Part shown: piece after piece, positions 17,112 to 24,704 of the stretch
Numbering within the stretch: position 1 is the stretch's first letter
How the letters are laid out: each line of letters begins with the position of its first letter
NCBI RefSeq assembly: GCF_014648675.1
Contig: NZ_BMRO01000002.1
Coordinates: 157,053 to 221,052, forward strand
DNA: 64,000 bases
Direction of reading: 5' to 3'
Source of the DNA: Actinomadura livida
Lineage (GTDB): Bacteria; Actinomycetota; Actinomycetes; Streptosporangiales; Streptosporangiaceae
Program-made: the position numbers and the translations under genes
Notes under the pieces: model-generated
What the model was told of the DNA's origin: nothing
The model's database searches: none
Seen by the model: only the letters and a program-made list of their open reading frames with translations

Positions 17112-17906
17112 TCAGCTCTCCAGCTGCTCCCGGGTCCACTCCTTGACCCCGGCGACGAACGCGTCGACGTCGGCGGCCTTGCCCGAGGCCATCTCGTGGA
17201 ACCACCCCGGCACGTACTGCTCGAACCGGCCCTCGCCGAGGACCTCCAGGACGGCCGCGGCCACCTCCTGCGGCGGCAGGCCCTCGGCCACGTCGCTCAG
17301 CGGCTTCTCGTTGCCGGGCAGCGTGAACAGCTCGGTTCCCGCGATGAGCGCGGGCTGGACGACGTGCACCTCCACCCCGGTGCCGTCCAGGTCGACCGCC
17401 ATGCTCTCCCAGAACGCGGTCAGCGCCGCCTTGGACGCCGCGTAGGCGGCCTCGTGCGGCGGCCCGAGCCGCGCCGCGACCGAGCCCACCGCCACCAGGT
17501 GGCCGTGCCCGCGCGCGAGCATCCCCGGCAGCAGCGCCAGCGTCAGCCGCACCGGGGACAGGTAGTTCAGCCGCATCACGTCCTCGGCCTCGGCGGGCGC
17601 CAGGTCCTGGACGCGGCGGCGCTTCGGCATGCCGGCGTTGTTCACCAGCACGTCCACGGCGCCGAACGCGCGCTCGACGTCCGCCGCGAGCCCGGCGACG
17701 CCGTCCAGGTCCGCGAGGTCGGCGACCCACATCGCCGAGTCCGGGGAGTGCTCGCGGCACCGGGCGAGCACCCGCTCCAGCCTGTCCTTGCGCCGCGCCA
17801 CCAGCCCGACCCGGGCGCCGGCCCCGGCGAGCGCCTCCGCCACGACCGCGCCGATGCCGGACGAGGCGCCCGTGACCACCGCGGTCCGGCCGCTCAGCGT
17901 CACCAT
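17112..17906 (-). CDS. SDR-family oxidoreductase
   Basis: 264 residues, classical SDR. The Rossmann motif TGASSGIG is at residues 12-19, NNAG near 90, catalytic Ser in VGSVAAR, and Y155/K159 in YAASK. It reduces or oxidises a hydroxy/keto substrate with NAD(P)H. The arginines after the second strand (VARRKDRLER) suggest NADP preference. The C-terminus EGRFEQYVPGWFHEM resembles actinobacterial SDRs of lipid metabolism. It is convergent with the carboxylase (27 bp), so it is not in that operon. Confidence 0.88.
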   Translation of the reverse strand: MVTLSGRTAVVTGASSGIGAVVAEALAGAGARVGLVARRKDRLERVLARCREHSPDSAMWVADLADLDGVAGLAADVERAFGAVDVLVNNAGMPKRRRVQDLAPAEAEDVMRLNYLSPVRLTLALLPGMLARGHGHLVAVGSVAARLGPPHEAAYAASKAALTAFWESMAVDLDGTGVEVHVVQPALIAGTELFTLPGNEKPLSDVAEGLPPQEVAAAVLEVLGEGRFEQYVPGWFHEMASGKAADVDAFVAGVKEWTREQLES

Positions 17907-18032
17907 GCCATCACCATTCCGCTCTCCCCATGGCGCCCAACGTCACACACCGGCCCCCGCCCGGCAAGGAGGAGCGCCGCGCGCAGCCGCACCCGGCCGG
18001 AAAACCGGTGGGCGGGAACCGGGGCGTCCCGG

Positions 18033-18038
18033 TAGGCT
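18033..18038 (+). promoter_or_regulatory. -10-like TAGGCT upstream of helD
   Basis: TAGGCT fits the actinomycete -10. Transcription from here would give a pyrimidine-rich leader of about 110 nt before the ATG at 18157. No convincing -35. Confidence 0.35.
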
Positions 18039-18060
18039 CGCGTCTTTGTCCAGCCGCTCT

Positions 18061-18141
18061 CCTCGCCGCCTGCTTCCCGGCTGCGCTTCCTCGCCGCGCG
18101 CCGCCTGTAGTCCGCTCCCTCGCCGTCCGCTTCCTCGCCGC
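18061..18141 (+). repeat. Direct repeats in the helD leader
   Basis: CCTCGCCG occurs four times (18061, 18089, 18118, 18133), two of them within an exact 14-mer CGCTTCCTCGCCGC at 18084-18097 and 18128-18141. Spacing is irregular (28, 29, 15 bp). Confidence 0.5.
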
Positions 18142-18156
18142 CGGAGGTGTGCCCGC

Positions 18157-20175
18157 ATGCCCGCCGAGTCCGCCGTCCTAGCCGCCGAGCGCGCCCACCT
18201 GGCCGAGTCCCGCGCCGCGCTGCGCCGGATGCGCGAGCACGCCGAGAGCCTGTCCGCCGACGTGGCGGGCGACTGGGTGTCCGCGCAGTTCCTGGAGTCG
18301 CTGCTCGAACAGCGCGTCGCGGCGCTCGCCGACCACCCCGGCGCGCCGCTGTTCTTCGGGCGCATGGACCGCGACGACGCCGTCGGCGGCGGTGACAGCG
18401 GCGCCGGCGACCTGCCCGCGGTCATGTACGTGGGGCGGCGGCACGTCCACGACGGCGACGAGGGCCGCCCGCTCGTCCTGGACTGGCGCGCCCCCGTCTC
18501 GCGCGCCTTCTACCAGGCCGGGCCCGCGGACCCCATGGGCTGGCGGCTGCGGCGGCGGTTCGGGTTCAGCGGCGGTGAGCTGACCGCGTTCGAGGACGAG
18601 CCGCTGCGCGGCGGCGCGGCCGGCCCGTCCCGGATCCTGACCGAGGAGATCGAGCGCCCCCGGACCGGTCCGATGCGCGACATCGTCGCCACGATCCAGC
18701 CGGACCAGGACGAGATCGTCCGCGCGGACCTGCCCCGCACCGTGTGCGTGCAGGGCGCCCCCGGCACCGGCAAGACGGCCGTCGGGCTGCACCGCGCCGC
18801 CTACCTGCTGTTCACCCACCGGGAGCGGCTGGCGCGGTCCGGGGTCCTCATCGTCGGGCCGAACCGGGCGTTCCTCGGCTACATCTCGGCGGTCCTGCCC
18901 GCGCTCGGCGAGGTCGGCGTCGAGCAGGCCACGATCGACGACCTGCTCGGCGCGCCCACGGCGGAGGAGCCGGCGGAGGCGTCCGCGGTCAAGGGCGAGG
19001 CGCGCATGGCGGACGTGCTCCGCAAGGCGCTGTGGCTGCACGTCACCAAGCCCGCCGAGGGCCTCGTCGTCACCCGCGGGTCCGCCCGCTACCGGCTGGC
19101 CGACCACGAGGTGCGCGAGATCGCCGCAGCGCTGCGCGGCACGACCCGGTACGGCAGCGGCCGCGCGGCGTTCGCCCAGCGCCTCGCGCACCGGATCCTC
19201 GTCCAGATGGAGAAGCGCGGCGAGGCGCCGGACGACCGCGTCCAGGAGCAGGTGGCGCGCAGCAAGCCGGTCAAGCACGTCCTCGACACCGTGTGGCCGA
19301 AGGTCACCCCCGAGCAGGTCCTGTACCGGCTCCTGGCGGACCCCGCCTTCCTCGGCAGGGCCGCCAAGGGCCTCCTGGACGAGGCGGAGCAGGCCGCGAT
19401 CCTGTGGCCCAAGCCCGCCCGGTCGCACCGCTCGGCCCGGTGGACCGCCGCCGACCGCGCCCTCCTCGACGAGCTGCGCGACCTGGTCGAGCGCACCGCC
19501 TCGCTCGGCCACCTGGTCGTGGACGAGGCGCAGGACCTGTCGGCGATGCAGCTGCGCGCCCTGGGCCGCCGGTGCGGCACCGGGTCGGCGACCGTGCTCG
19601 GCGACCTCGCCCAGGGCACGACCGCGTGGTCGGCGCGGTCCTGGAGGGAGGTCCTCGCCCACCTCGGGCAGGACGGGGACGTGACCGAGCTGACCCTCGG
19701 CTTCCGCGTCCCCGGGACCGTCCTGGACTTCGCCGCCCGCCTGCTCCCGCACATCGCGCCCGCGCTGGAGCGGCCGCGCTCGCTGCGTCCAGGAGCGGGC
19801 GCCCTCGAGGTGCGGCGCGTCCCCGACCTCGGCGCCGCCGTGGTGGCGGCCGCCCGCGAGGCCCTCGCCCGCCCCGGCTCGGTCGGCCTGATCGTGCCGG
19901 ACGCGGCGGTCGCCGCCCACGCGGCGGCACTGGAGGCGGCCGGGCTGGAGCACGCCGTCCTCGGGCCCGGCCCGGGCGGCGGGACCCGGCTGCTCGTCGT
20001 CCCCGCGACGCTGGCCAAGGGCCTGGAGTACGATCAGGTGGTCGTCGCCGAGCCCGCCGCCATCGCCGCCGCCGAGGCCCGCGGCCTCGCCCGCCTGTAC
20101 GTCGTCCTCACCCGCGCCGTGACCTCGCTGACGGTGCTGCACCGGGACGAGCTCCCCGCCGAACTGAACGGCTGA
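18157..20175 (+). CDS. helD: HelD-type UvrD/Rep-like ATPase (RNA polymerase recycling factor)
   Basis: 672 residues from ATG 18157 (CCGGAGG at 18141-18147). The N-terminal coiled-coil (AERAHLAESRAALRRMREHA) and the FGRMDRDD...DWRAPVSRAFYQA region are typical of HelD proteins. The P-loop GAPGTGKT is at 200-207, VVDEAQDLS supplies motif II, and motifs III-VI follow (LGDLAQGTTAW, TLGFRVPG, ATLAKGLEYDQV, YVVLTRA). HelD binds core RNA polymerase in its primary channel and releases stalled complexes and, in some actinobacteria, rifampicin. The usual rifamycin-associated element is not evident upstream. It follows a pyrimidine-rich leader with repeated CCTCGCCG. Confidence 0.9.
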   Translation: MPAESAVLAAERAHLAESRAALRRMREHAESLSADVAGDWVSAQFLESLLEQRVAALADHPGAPLFFGRMDRDDAVGGGDSGAGDLPAVMYVGRRHVHDGDEGRPLVLDWRAPVSRAFYQAGPADPMGWRLRRRFGFSGGELTAFEDEPLRGGAAGPSRILTEEIERPRTGPMRDIVATIQPDQDEIVRADLPRTVCVQGAPGTGKTAVGLHRAAYLLFTHRERLARSGVLIVGPNRAFLGYISAVLPALGEVGVEQATIDDLLGAPTAEEPAEASAVKGEARMADVLRKALWLHVTKPAEGLVVTRGSARYRLADHEVREIAAALRGTTRYGSGRAAFAQRLAHRILVQMEKRGEAPDDRVQEQVARSKPVKHVLDTVWPKVTPEQVLYRLLADPAFLGRAAKGLLDEAEQAAILWPKPARSHRSARWTAADRALLDELRDLVERTASLGHLVVDEAQDLSAMQLRALGRRCGTGSATVLGDLAQGTTAWSARSWREVLAHLGQDGDVTELTLGFRVPGTVLDFAARLLPHIAPALERPRSLRPGAGALEVRRVPDLGAAVVAAAREALARPGSVGLIVPDAAVAAHAAALEAAGLEHAVLGPGPGGGTRLLVVPATLAKGLEYDQVVVAEPAAIAAAEARGLARLYVVLTRAVTSLTVLHRDELPAELNG

Positions 20176-20234
20176 GGCTCCCGCCGCCCACCGCCGGACG
20201 GACACCGCGCACACGCCGCCGGCAAGTGAAGCCG

Positions 20235-20258
20235 TTGACAAGTGAAGCTCTGACTTGT
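20235..20258 (+). promoter_or_regulatory. -35 and inverted repeat before the SnoaL-like gene
   Basis: TTGACA (20235-20240) overlaps an inverted repeat ACAAGT (20238-20243) / ACTTGT (20253-20258). CAAGTGAAG also occurs twice in direct orientation (20223 and 20239). The -10 would be TAGTGG at 20258, weak. This looks like an operator of the MarR type overlapping a promoter; no regulator gene is adjacent. Confidence 0.4.
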
Positions 20259-20269
20259 AGTGGAGGGTC

Positions 20270-20680
20270 ATGTCCGAGTTCGCCAGCCCCCGGGCCGTCT
20301 TCCAGCGGCTCATCGACGGGGTGACCGCGCGGCGGCCCGAGGCGCTGCCGCGGCTGTACGCCGAGGACGCGGTGGTCGTGCACCCGTTCGCCCATCCGAC
20401 CACCCGCCTGGAGGGGCGCGACGCGGTGCGCGAGCACTTCGCGCGCCTGGAGACGCTGCCGCTGGAGATGACCGCGCGCAACGTCGTCGTCCACCACACC
20501 GCCGACCCCGAGGTGATCATCGCGGAGTTCGAGTACGCGGGCCGCAACACCGAGACCGGACGCGAGTTCGTCGTGCCGAACGTCTTCGTGCTGCGGGTGC
20601 GCGCCGGGCGCATCGTGGAGTCGCGCGACTACCACGACCATTCCGGGCTCGCCCGCGCCATGGGGGCGGACGGCGGTTGA
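20270..20680 (+). CDS. SnoaL-like / NTF2-fold protein
   Basis: 136 residues; TGGAGGG precedes the ATG. The pattern matches the SnoaL/ketosteroid-isomerase-like cone fold: an N-terminal helix (PRAVFQRLIDGVTARRPEAL), YAEDAVVVHPFAHP, and HFARLETLPLEMTARN, ending in VLRVRAGRIVESRDYHDHSG. Such proteins are small cyclases, isomerases or ligand binders; the catalytic residues vary, so the reaction cannot be named. A probable promoter with an overlapping inverted repeat precedes it. Its stop overlaps the -35 of the next operon. Confidence 0.75.
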   Translation: MSEFASPRAVFQRLIDGVTARRPEALPRLYAEDAVVVHPFAHPTTRLEGRDAVREHFARLETLPLEMTARNVVVHHTADPEVIIAEFEYAGRNTETGREFVVPNVFVLRVRAGRIVESRDYHDHSGLARAMGADGG

Positions 20681-20706
20681 CTCGCCGACCCGGCGCTTCC
20701 TAGGCT
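20677..20706 (+). promoter_or_regulatory. Promoter of the two-gene acyl-CoA dehydrogenase operon
   Basis: TTGACT (20677-20682), 18-nt spacer, TAGGCT (20701-20706): the best vegetative-type promoter I see in the window. The start point would fall near 20713, directly beside the TetR-type palindrome. Confidence 0.65.
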
Positions 20707-20714
20707 GGGCGGAC

Positions 20715-20734
20715 CATACCGACCGGTTGGTATG
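20715..20734. promoter_or_regulatory. TetR-type operator palindrome
   Basis: CATACCGACCGGTTGGTATG is a 20-bp palindrome with one mismatched pair (9 of 10 half-site positions), placed just downstream of the -10. Its form (ATACC...GGTAT) resembles operators of TetR-family fatty-acid or steroid catabolism regulators. The cognate regulator is not adjacent. Confidence 0.65.
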
Positions 20735-20784
20735 TCCGTGGGGCGGCCCGGCCGCCGCCCCCTCGCCCTGCGGAGGTCCGCCCC

Positions 20785-21978
20785 GTGAGCACAGCACCGC
20801 CCGACGCCGAGGAGCTGGAGAGGCGGGTCGGCGAGTTCCTCGCCGCGCACGACCCCTCCGCCGGCGAGCCCCTGGAGTTCCTGCGGGCCCGGTTCGACGC
20901 CGGCCTCGCCTGGGTCCACTACCCCGAGGGCCTCGGCGGCCTCGGCGCCCCGCGGTCCCTGCAGCCCGCGGTCGACCGCGCGTTCGCCGAGGCCGGTGCG
21001 CCGACCAACCACCCCGAGCGCAACGGCATCGGGCTCGGGATGGCCGCGCCGACGATCCTCGCGTTCGGCACCGACGAGCAGAAGCGCCGCTTCCTGCGTC
21101 CGCTGTGGACCGGCGAGGAGGTGTGGTGCCAGCTGTTCAGCGAGCCCGGCGCCGGCTCCGACCTCGCCGCGCTCGGCACCCGCGCCGTCCGCGACGGCGA
21201 CGCCTGGACGGTCAACGGCCAGAAGGTCTGGACGTCCATGGCCCACGAGGCGCGCTGGGCGATCCTCGTCACCCGCACCGACCCGGACGTCCCCAAGCAC
21301 CGCGGCATGACCTACTTCGTCTGCGACATGACCGCGCCGGGCGTCGAGGTGCGCCCGCTGCGGCAGATCACCGGCGAGGCGGAGTTCAACGAGGTCTTCC
21401 TCACCGACGTGCGGATCCCCGACGAGCACCGGCTCGGCGAGGTCGGGCAGGGCTGGCAGGTGTCCACGACGACGCTCATGAACGAGCGGGTCGCCATCGG
21501 CGGCGCCCGGTCGCCCCGCGAGGGCGGCATGATCGGCGTGGTCGCCGCGCTGTGGCGCGACCGCCCCGAGCTGCGCACCCCGGACCTGCACGACGCCCTG
21601 CTGCGGGCCTGGGTCGAGACCGAGGCCGCGCGGCTCACCGGCGAGCGGCTGCGGCAGCAGCTCACCGCCGGGCAGCCCGGCCCGGAGGGCTCGGGGGCCA
21701 AGCTGGCGTTCGCCAAGATCAACCAGGAGGTGTCCGGCCTGGAGCTGGAGCTGCTGGGCGAGGACGGCCTGCGCTACGACGACTGGACCATGCGCCGGCC
21801 CGCCGAGGTCGACTTCACCCGCCGCTCGCCCGGCTACCGCTACCTGCGCGCCAAGGGCAACTCCATCGAGGGCGGCACGTCGGAGATCCTCCGCAACATC
21901 ATCGCCGAGCGGGTGCTGGGCCTGCCCGGCGAGATCCGGGTCGACAAGGACGTGCCGTGGAAGGACCTGCCCAAGTGA
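20785..21978 (+). CDS. Acyl-CoA dehydrogenase, first subunit of an operon pair
   Basis: 397 residues. FSEPGAGSDLA is the FAD strand, NGQKVWTS follows, and the C-terminal helix region GNSIEGGTSEILRNIIAERVLGLP (read as IEGGTSEILRNIIAERVLGL) carries the family signature. The length and style match the FadE pairs of actinobacteria that form heteromeric dehydrogenases for large substrates such as steroid side chains, where one subunit keeps the full catalytic set. It overlaps the next gene by GTGA, so both subunits are made together. It is controlled by the promoter and TetR-type palindrome upstream. Confidence 0.9.
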   Translation: MSTAPPDAEELERRVGEFLAAHDPSAGEPLEFLRARFDAGLAWVHYPEGLGGLGAPRSLQPAVDRAFAEAGAPTNHPERNGIGLGMAAPTILAFGTDEQKRRFLRPLWTGEEVWCQLFSEPGAGSDLAALGTRAVRDGDAWTVNGQKVWTSMAHEARWAILVTRTDPDVPKHRGMTYFVCDMTAPGVEVRPLRQITGEAEFNEVFLTDVRIPDEHRLGEVGQGWQVSTTTLMNERVAIGGARSPREGGMIGVVAALWRDRPELRTPDLHDALLRAWVETEAARLTGERLRQQLTAGQPGPEGSGAKLAFAKINQEVSGLELELLGEDGLRYDDWTMRRPAEVDFTRRSPGYRYLRAKGNSIEGGTSEILRNIIAERVLGLPGEIRVDKDVPWKDLPK

Positions 21979-23096
21979 GCGACCTGCTGTACAGCGAGAT
22001 CGAGAACGACCTGCGCGCGAGCGTCCGCGAGGTGCTCGACGACAAGGCGCCCTGGACGGCCGTCCTCGCCGGGACCGAGAAGGCCGAGCCGTACGACGCG
22101 GCCCTGTGGCGGGCCGTCGCGGGCCAGCTCGGCTGCGCCGGGCTGCCCGTCCCCGAGGACCTCGGCGGCGCCGGGGCCACCTGGCGGGAGACCGCCGTCG
22201 TCATGGAGGAGCTGGGCCGCTCCACCGCGCCCGTCCCGTTCCTCGGCAGCGCCGTCACCGCCACGGCCGCGCTGCTCGCCGCGGGGGAGCGCGACCTGCT
22301 CGGGCGGCTCGCGTCGGGCGGCACGATCGCCGTCCTGGCCGTGCCGTTCAGCACGGCGCCCGGTGACGGGACGCCGGAGGTCCGGGCCGCGGACGGCGCG
22401 GTGACCGGCGAGGTCACCAGCGTCGCCGACGGGATGGCGGCCGAGGTGTTCCTCGTCCCGGCGGACGGGGGCCTCTACGCGGTGGACGCCGCGGACGCCC
22501 GCCGCACCGCCGTGACCTCCCTGGACATGACGCGACGCCTGGCCGACGTCGCGTTCTCCGGGGCGCCCGCGCGGCTCGTCGCCGAGGGGCCGGACGCCGT
22601 CCGGGCCGCGCTGCTCACCGGTGCCGCGATGCTGGCGTCCGAGCAGCTCGGGCTCGCCGAGCGGTGCCTGGACGACACCGTCGCCTACGTGAAGACCCGC
22701 TACCAGTTCGGCCGGCCGGTCGGCTCCTACCAGGGCCTCAAGCACCGCCTCGCCGACCTGTGGACGTCCATCACGCAGGCCCGCGCGGTGGCGCGGTACG
22801 CCGCGTCGTGTGTGGCCTCCGGCGCACTTGCCGGGGGGTCTGGGGGGTCGCCCCCCCAGGCGGGACACGGCCATGACGACACGGCGGTCGCCGTGGCGGT
22901 CGCGCAGGCCCACTGCTCGGCCGTCGCCGTCAAGGCCGCCGAGGAGTGCGTGCAGATGCACGGCGGTATCGGCTTCACGTGGGAGCACCCGGCGCACCTG
23001 TTCCTGAAGCGCGCCAAGGCCGACTCCATCGCGCTCGGCACCCCCGGCCGCCACCGCGCCGCCCTGGCCGGCCTGGCCGACCTGCCTCCCGCCTGA
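21975..23096 (+). CDS. Acyl-CoA dehydrogenase, second subunit, with an inserted palindromic segment
   Basis: 373 residues from GTG 21975, coupled to the previous stop. It is a shorter, divergent acyl-CoA dehydrogenase (LGCAGLPVPEDLGGAGATWRE, read LPVPEDLGGAG; TRYQFGRPVGSYQGLKH; CVQMHGGIGFTWEHP). This two-gene arrangement suggests an alpha2beta2 dehydrogenase of bulky acyl-CoA. Between ARYAASCVA and DDTAVAVAVAQAHC lies a low-complexity stretch (ALAGGSGGSPPQAGHGH) encoded by a perfect CTGGGGGG/CCCCCCAG hairpin. It keeps the frame but looks foreign to the family, and it falls in the C-terminal helical domain. Confidence 0.88.
   Translation: MSDLLYSEIENDLRASVREVLDDKAPWTAVLAGTEKAEPYDAALWRAVAGQLGCAGLPVPEDLGGAGATWRETAVVMEELGRSTAPVPFLGSAVTATAALLAAGERDLLGRLASGGTIAVLAVPFSTAPGDGTPEVRAADGAVTGEVTSVADGMAAEVFLVPADGGLYAVDAADARRTAVTSLDMTRRLADVAFSGAPARLVAEGPDAVRAALLTGAAMLASEQLGLAERCLDDTVAYVKTRYQFGRPVGSYQGLKHRLADLWTSITQARAVARYAASCVASGALAGGSGGSPPQAGHGHDDTAVAVAVAQAHCSAVAVKAAEECVQMHGGIGFTWEHPAHLFLKRAKADSIALGTPGRHRAALAGLADLPPA
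22840..22859 (+). repeat. GC-rich hairpin inside an acyl-CoA dehydrogenase gene
   Basis: CTGGGGGG (22840-22847) and CCCCCCAG (22852-22859) with a 4-nt loop, located in coding sequence where the protein has a Gly/Pro-rich insertion. Its form is that of small intergenic GC-hairpin repeats. Confidence 0.6.
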
Positions 23097-23108
23097 CCGG
23101 ACCGGTGA

Positions 23109-23146
23109 CCGGGCGGCCCCGTGCGCGGCATGCGGGGCCCGCCCGG
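23109..23146. terminator. Bidirectional hairpin between acyl-CoA dehydrogenase and PLP enzyme genes
   Basis: Arms 23109-23121 and 23133-23146 pair with a single bulged base in the 72-bp gap between convergent genes. Confidence 0.55.
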
Positions 23147-23168
23147 CCACCTCCGCCGGCCCTCCCGG

Positions 23169-24008
23169 TCACCCCGTGATGACGGCCAGGACCCGCGCGC
23201 CCACGGGGAACGCGCCGCGCTCGGCCAGCGCGAGGACGCCGGACATCATCTTCGCCGTGTAGACGCGGTCGAGGACGACGCCGTGCCGCTCGGCGAAGTC
23301 GGCGATGAAGGCGTCCAGCTCGCGCGTCCGCCTGGCGTAGCCGCCGAAGTGGAAGCCGTCCTCGACACGCCAGGCCCCGCGCCGCCCTCCGTACGTCTCG
23401 CACTGGAGCCGTTCCACCTCCGCGTGCAGGAAGCCGCCCTTCAGGACGGAGAACCCCAGAGCACGCTGGTCCGGGGCGAGCCCGGCGGCCAGCCCGGCCA
23501 GTGTCCCGCCGGTGCCGCACGGGCAGCAGACGACGTCGTAGCCCGGCACCTCCGCGCCGAGCTCCGCGCATCCCCTCACCGCCGCCGCGTTGCTGCCGCC
23601 CTCGGGGAGGAGGTAGAAGGGGCCCCACCGCTCGCGCAGGGCGGCGACGACGTCGGGCTCGTGCTTGCGGCGGTAGGCGGCGCGGTCCAGGTAGGTCAGC
23701 CGCATGCCCATCCGCTCGGCGTAGGCGAGGGTGTCGTTCAGCGGCAGGTGCTCCTCGCCGCGGATCACGCCGATGGTCGCGAACCCGAAGATCCTCCCGG
23801 CCGCGGCCGTGGCCCGGATGTGGTTGGAGTAGGCGCCGCCGAAGGTGAGGACCGTCCCGTGCTCCCGGGCCGGCCCGAGGTTGTGCTTGAGCTTGCGCCA
23901 CTTGTTGCCGGGCAGCTCCGGGTGGACCAGGTCGTCCCGCTTCAGGAACAGCCGCACGCCCCGCCGGGCGGCCCGGTCGTCGGCCAGCTCCACGACGGGG
24001 GAGGTCAC
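23169..24008 (-). CDS. PLP-dependent D-cysteine desulfhydrase/ACC deaminase family enzyme
   Basis: 279 residues from GTG 24008, which overlaps the stop of the stress-protein gene (GTGA). Tryptophan-synthase-beta-like fold type II. PELPGNKWRKLKHNL contains the PLP Lys (NKWRK), followed by TFGGAYSNHIRATAAAG with the substrate-binding SNH, and later CPCGTGGTLAGLAAGL as the phosphate-binding glycine loop. The family deaminates 1-aminocyclopropane-1-carboxylate or D-cysteine. Sequence alone does not separate these, and actinobacterial members are usually desulfhydrase-like. It lacks roughly 30-50 N-terminal residues seen in longer relatives. Confidence 0.82.
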   Translation of the reverse strand: MTSPVVELADDRAARRGVRLFLKRDDLVHPELPGNKWRKLKHNLGPAREHGTVLTFGGAYSNHIRATAAAGRIFGFATIGVIRGEEHLPLNDTLAYAERMGMRLTYLDRAAYRRKHEPDVVAALRERWGPFYLLPEGGSNAAAVRGCAELGAEVPGYDVVCCPCGTGGTLAGLAAGLAPDQRALGFSVLKGGFLHAEVERLQCETYGGRRGAWRVEDGFHFGGYARRTRELDAFIADFAERHGVVLDRVYTAKMMSGVLALAERGAFPVGARVLAVITG

Positions 24009-24559
24009 AGCGGGTGGCGCAGCCGCCGGCCCAGCCGCCGGAACCGGGAGCCGGGCACGTGGCCGGGGGACTCGTCCTGCACGGCCAGGCGCTCCAGGAG
24101 CGTGTCGAACGAGGGCGTCTGCACGCAGACGAGGGTCGCCCGCGCCCGGCGGGCGCAGTGCAGCCGGACCGAGGGCCGCAGCAGCCGCGAGAACGGGCCG
24201 CGCGCCCCGTGCCCGACGACGAGGATGTCGCCGTCGCCCGCCAGCCGCACCAGCACCGCGCCCGGCTCGCCCACCAGCGCCAGCGCCGTCATGTCCACGC
24301 CCTCGGGCGGGCCGCCGCACACGTCGCCGAGGACCCGGGCGATGAGCTCCGCGCCGGACGCGCGCAGCGCCTCGGTGACGCCGCAGCCGAGCTGCCCCGC
24401 CGCCGACACGTGCGGCGGCAGCGGAGCGGCATGGACGACCAGCAGCGGCAGCCCGCGCAGCCGGGCCGCACCGATCGCCCAGGACAGGGCGCCGCGGGCG
24501 CCCGCCGAGTCGTCCACCCCGACCACGACGCGGGGTCCGCCCTCCGGTCTCGTGATCAC
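24005..24559 (-). CDS. Universal stress protein (UspA family)
   Basis: 184 residues, a single Usp domain plus a basic tail. VVVGVDDSAGARGAL is the first strand and ATP-loop start. LVVGHGARGPFSRLLRPSV is the nucleotide-binding region, a variant of the G-x2-G-x9-G-(S/T) motif, so ATP binding is probable. The C-terminal extension (RFRRLGRRLRHPL) is arginine-rich. It is the first gene of a two-gene transcript with the PLP enzyme. Usp proteins help cells through starvation or hypoxia; the specific role here is unknown. Confidence 0.85.
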   Translation of the reverse strand: MITRPEGGPRVVVGVDDSAGARGALSWAIGAARLRGLPLLVVHAAPLPPHVSAAGQLGCGVTEALRASGAELIARVLGDVCGGPPEGVDMTALALVGEPGAVLVRLAGDGDILVVGHGARGPFSRLLRPSVRLHCARRARATLVCVQTPSFDTLLERLAVQDESPGHVPGSRFRRLGRRLRHPL

Positions 24560-24692
24560 GGTTCCTCCCGAGCCCGCCTGGTGTGCACTCTAGGGTGCAG
24601 GCATACCCGTTCCCAAGGAAGGGTCTCGCGTTGGGGAAACGCGGCTTTCCGCAAAAGGCGCGGCCCGCTGGACCGGCCGCGCCCGCGCGGGG

Positions 24693-24698
24693 CAGACT
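24693..24698 (+). promoter_or_regulatory. -10-like element before the XdhC-like gene
   Basis: CAGACT ends 6 nt before the ATG at 24705; no ribosome site is present, so a leaderless transcript is possible. Confidence 0.3.
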
Positions 24699-24704
24699 GC
24701 GGGT

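Noticed and set aside
18061-18141. Possible CRISPR-like repeat array
   Set aside because: The repeats are only 8-14 bp with irregular short spacing, and no cas genes are present.
10323-23096. Acyl-CoA gene region as a secondary-metabolite cluster
   Set aside because: No ketosynthase, NRPS, terpene synthase or export genes are present. The content fits acyl-CoA catabolism and carboxylation.
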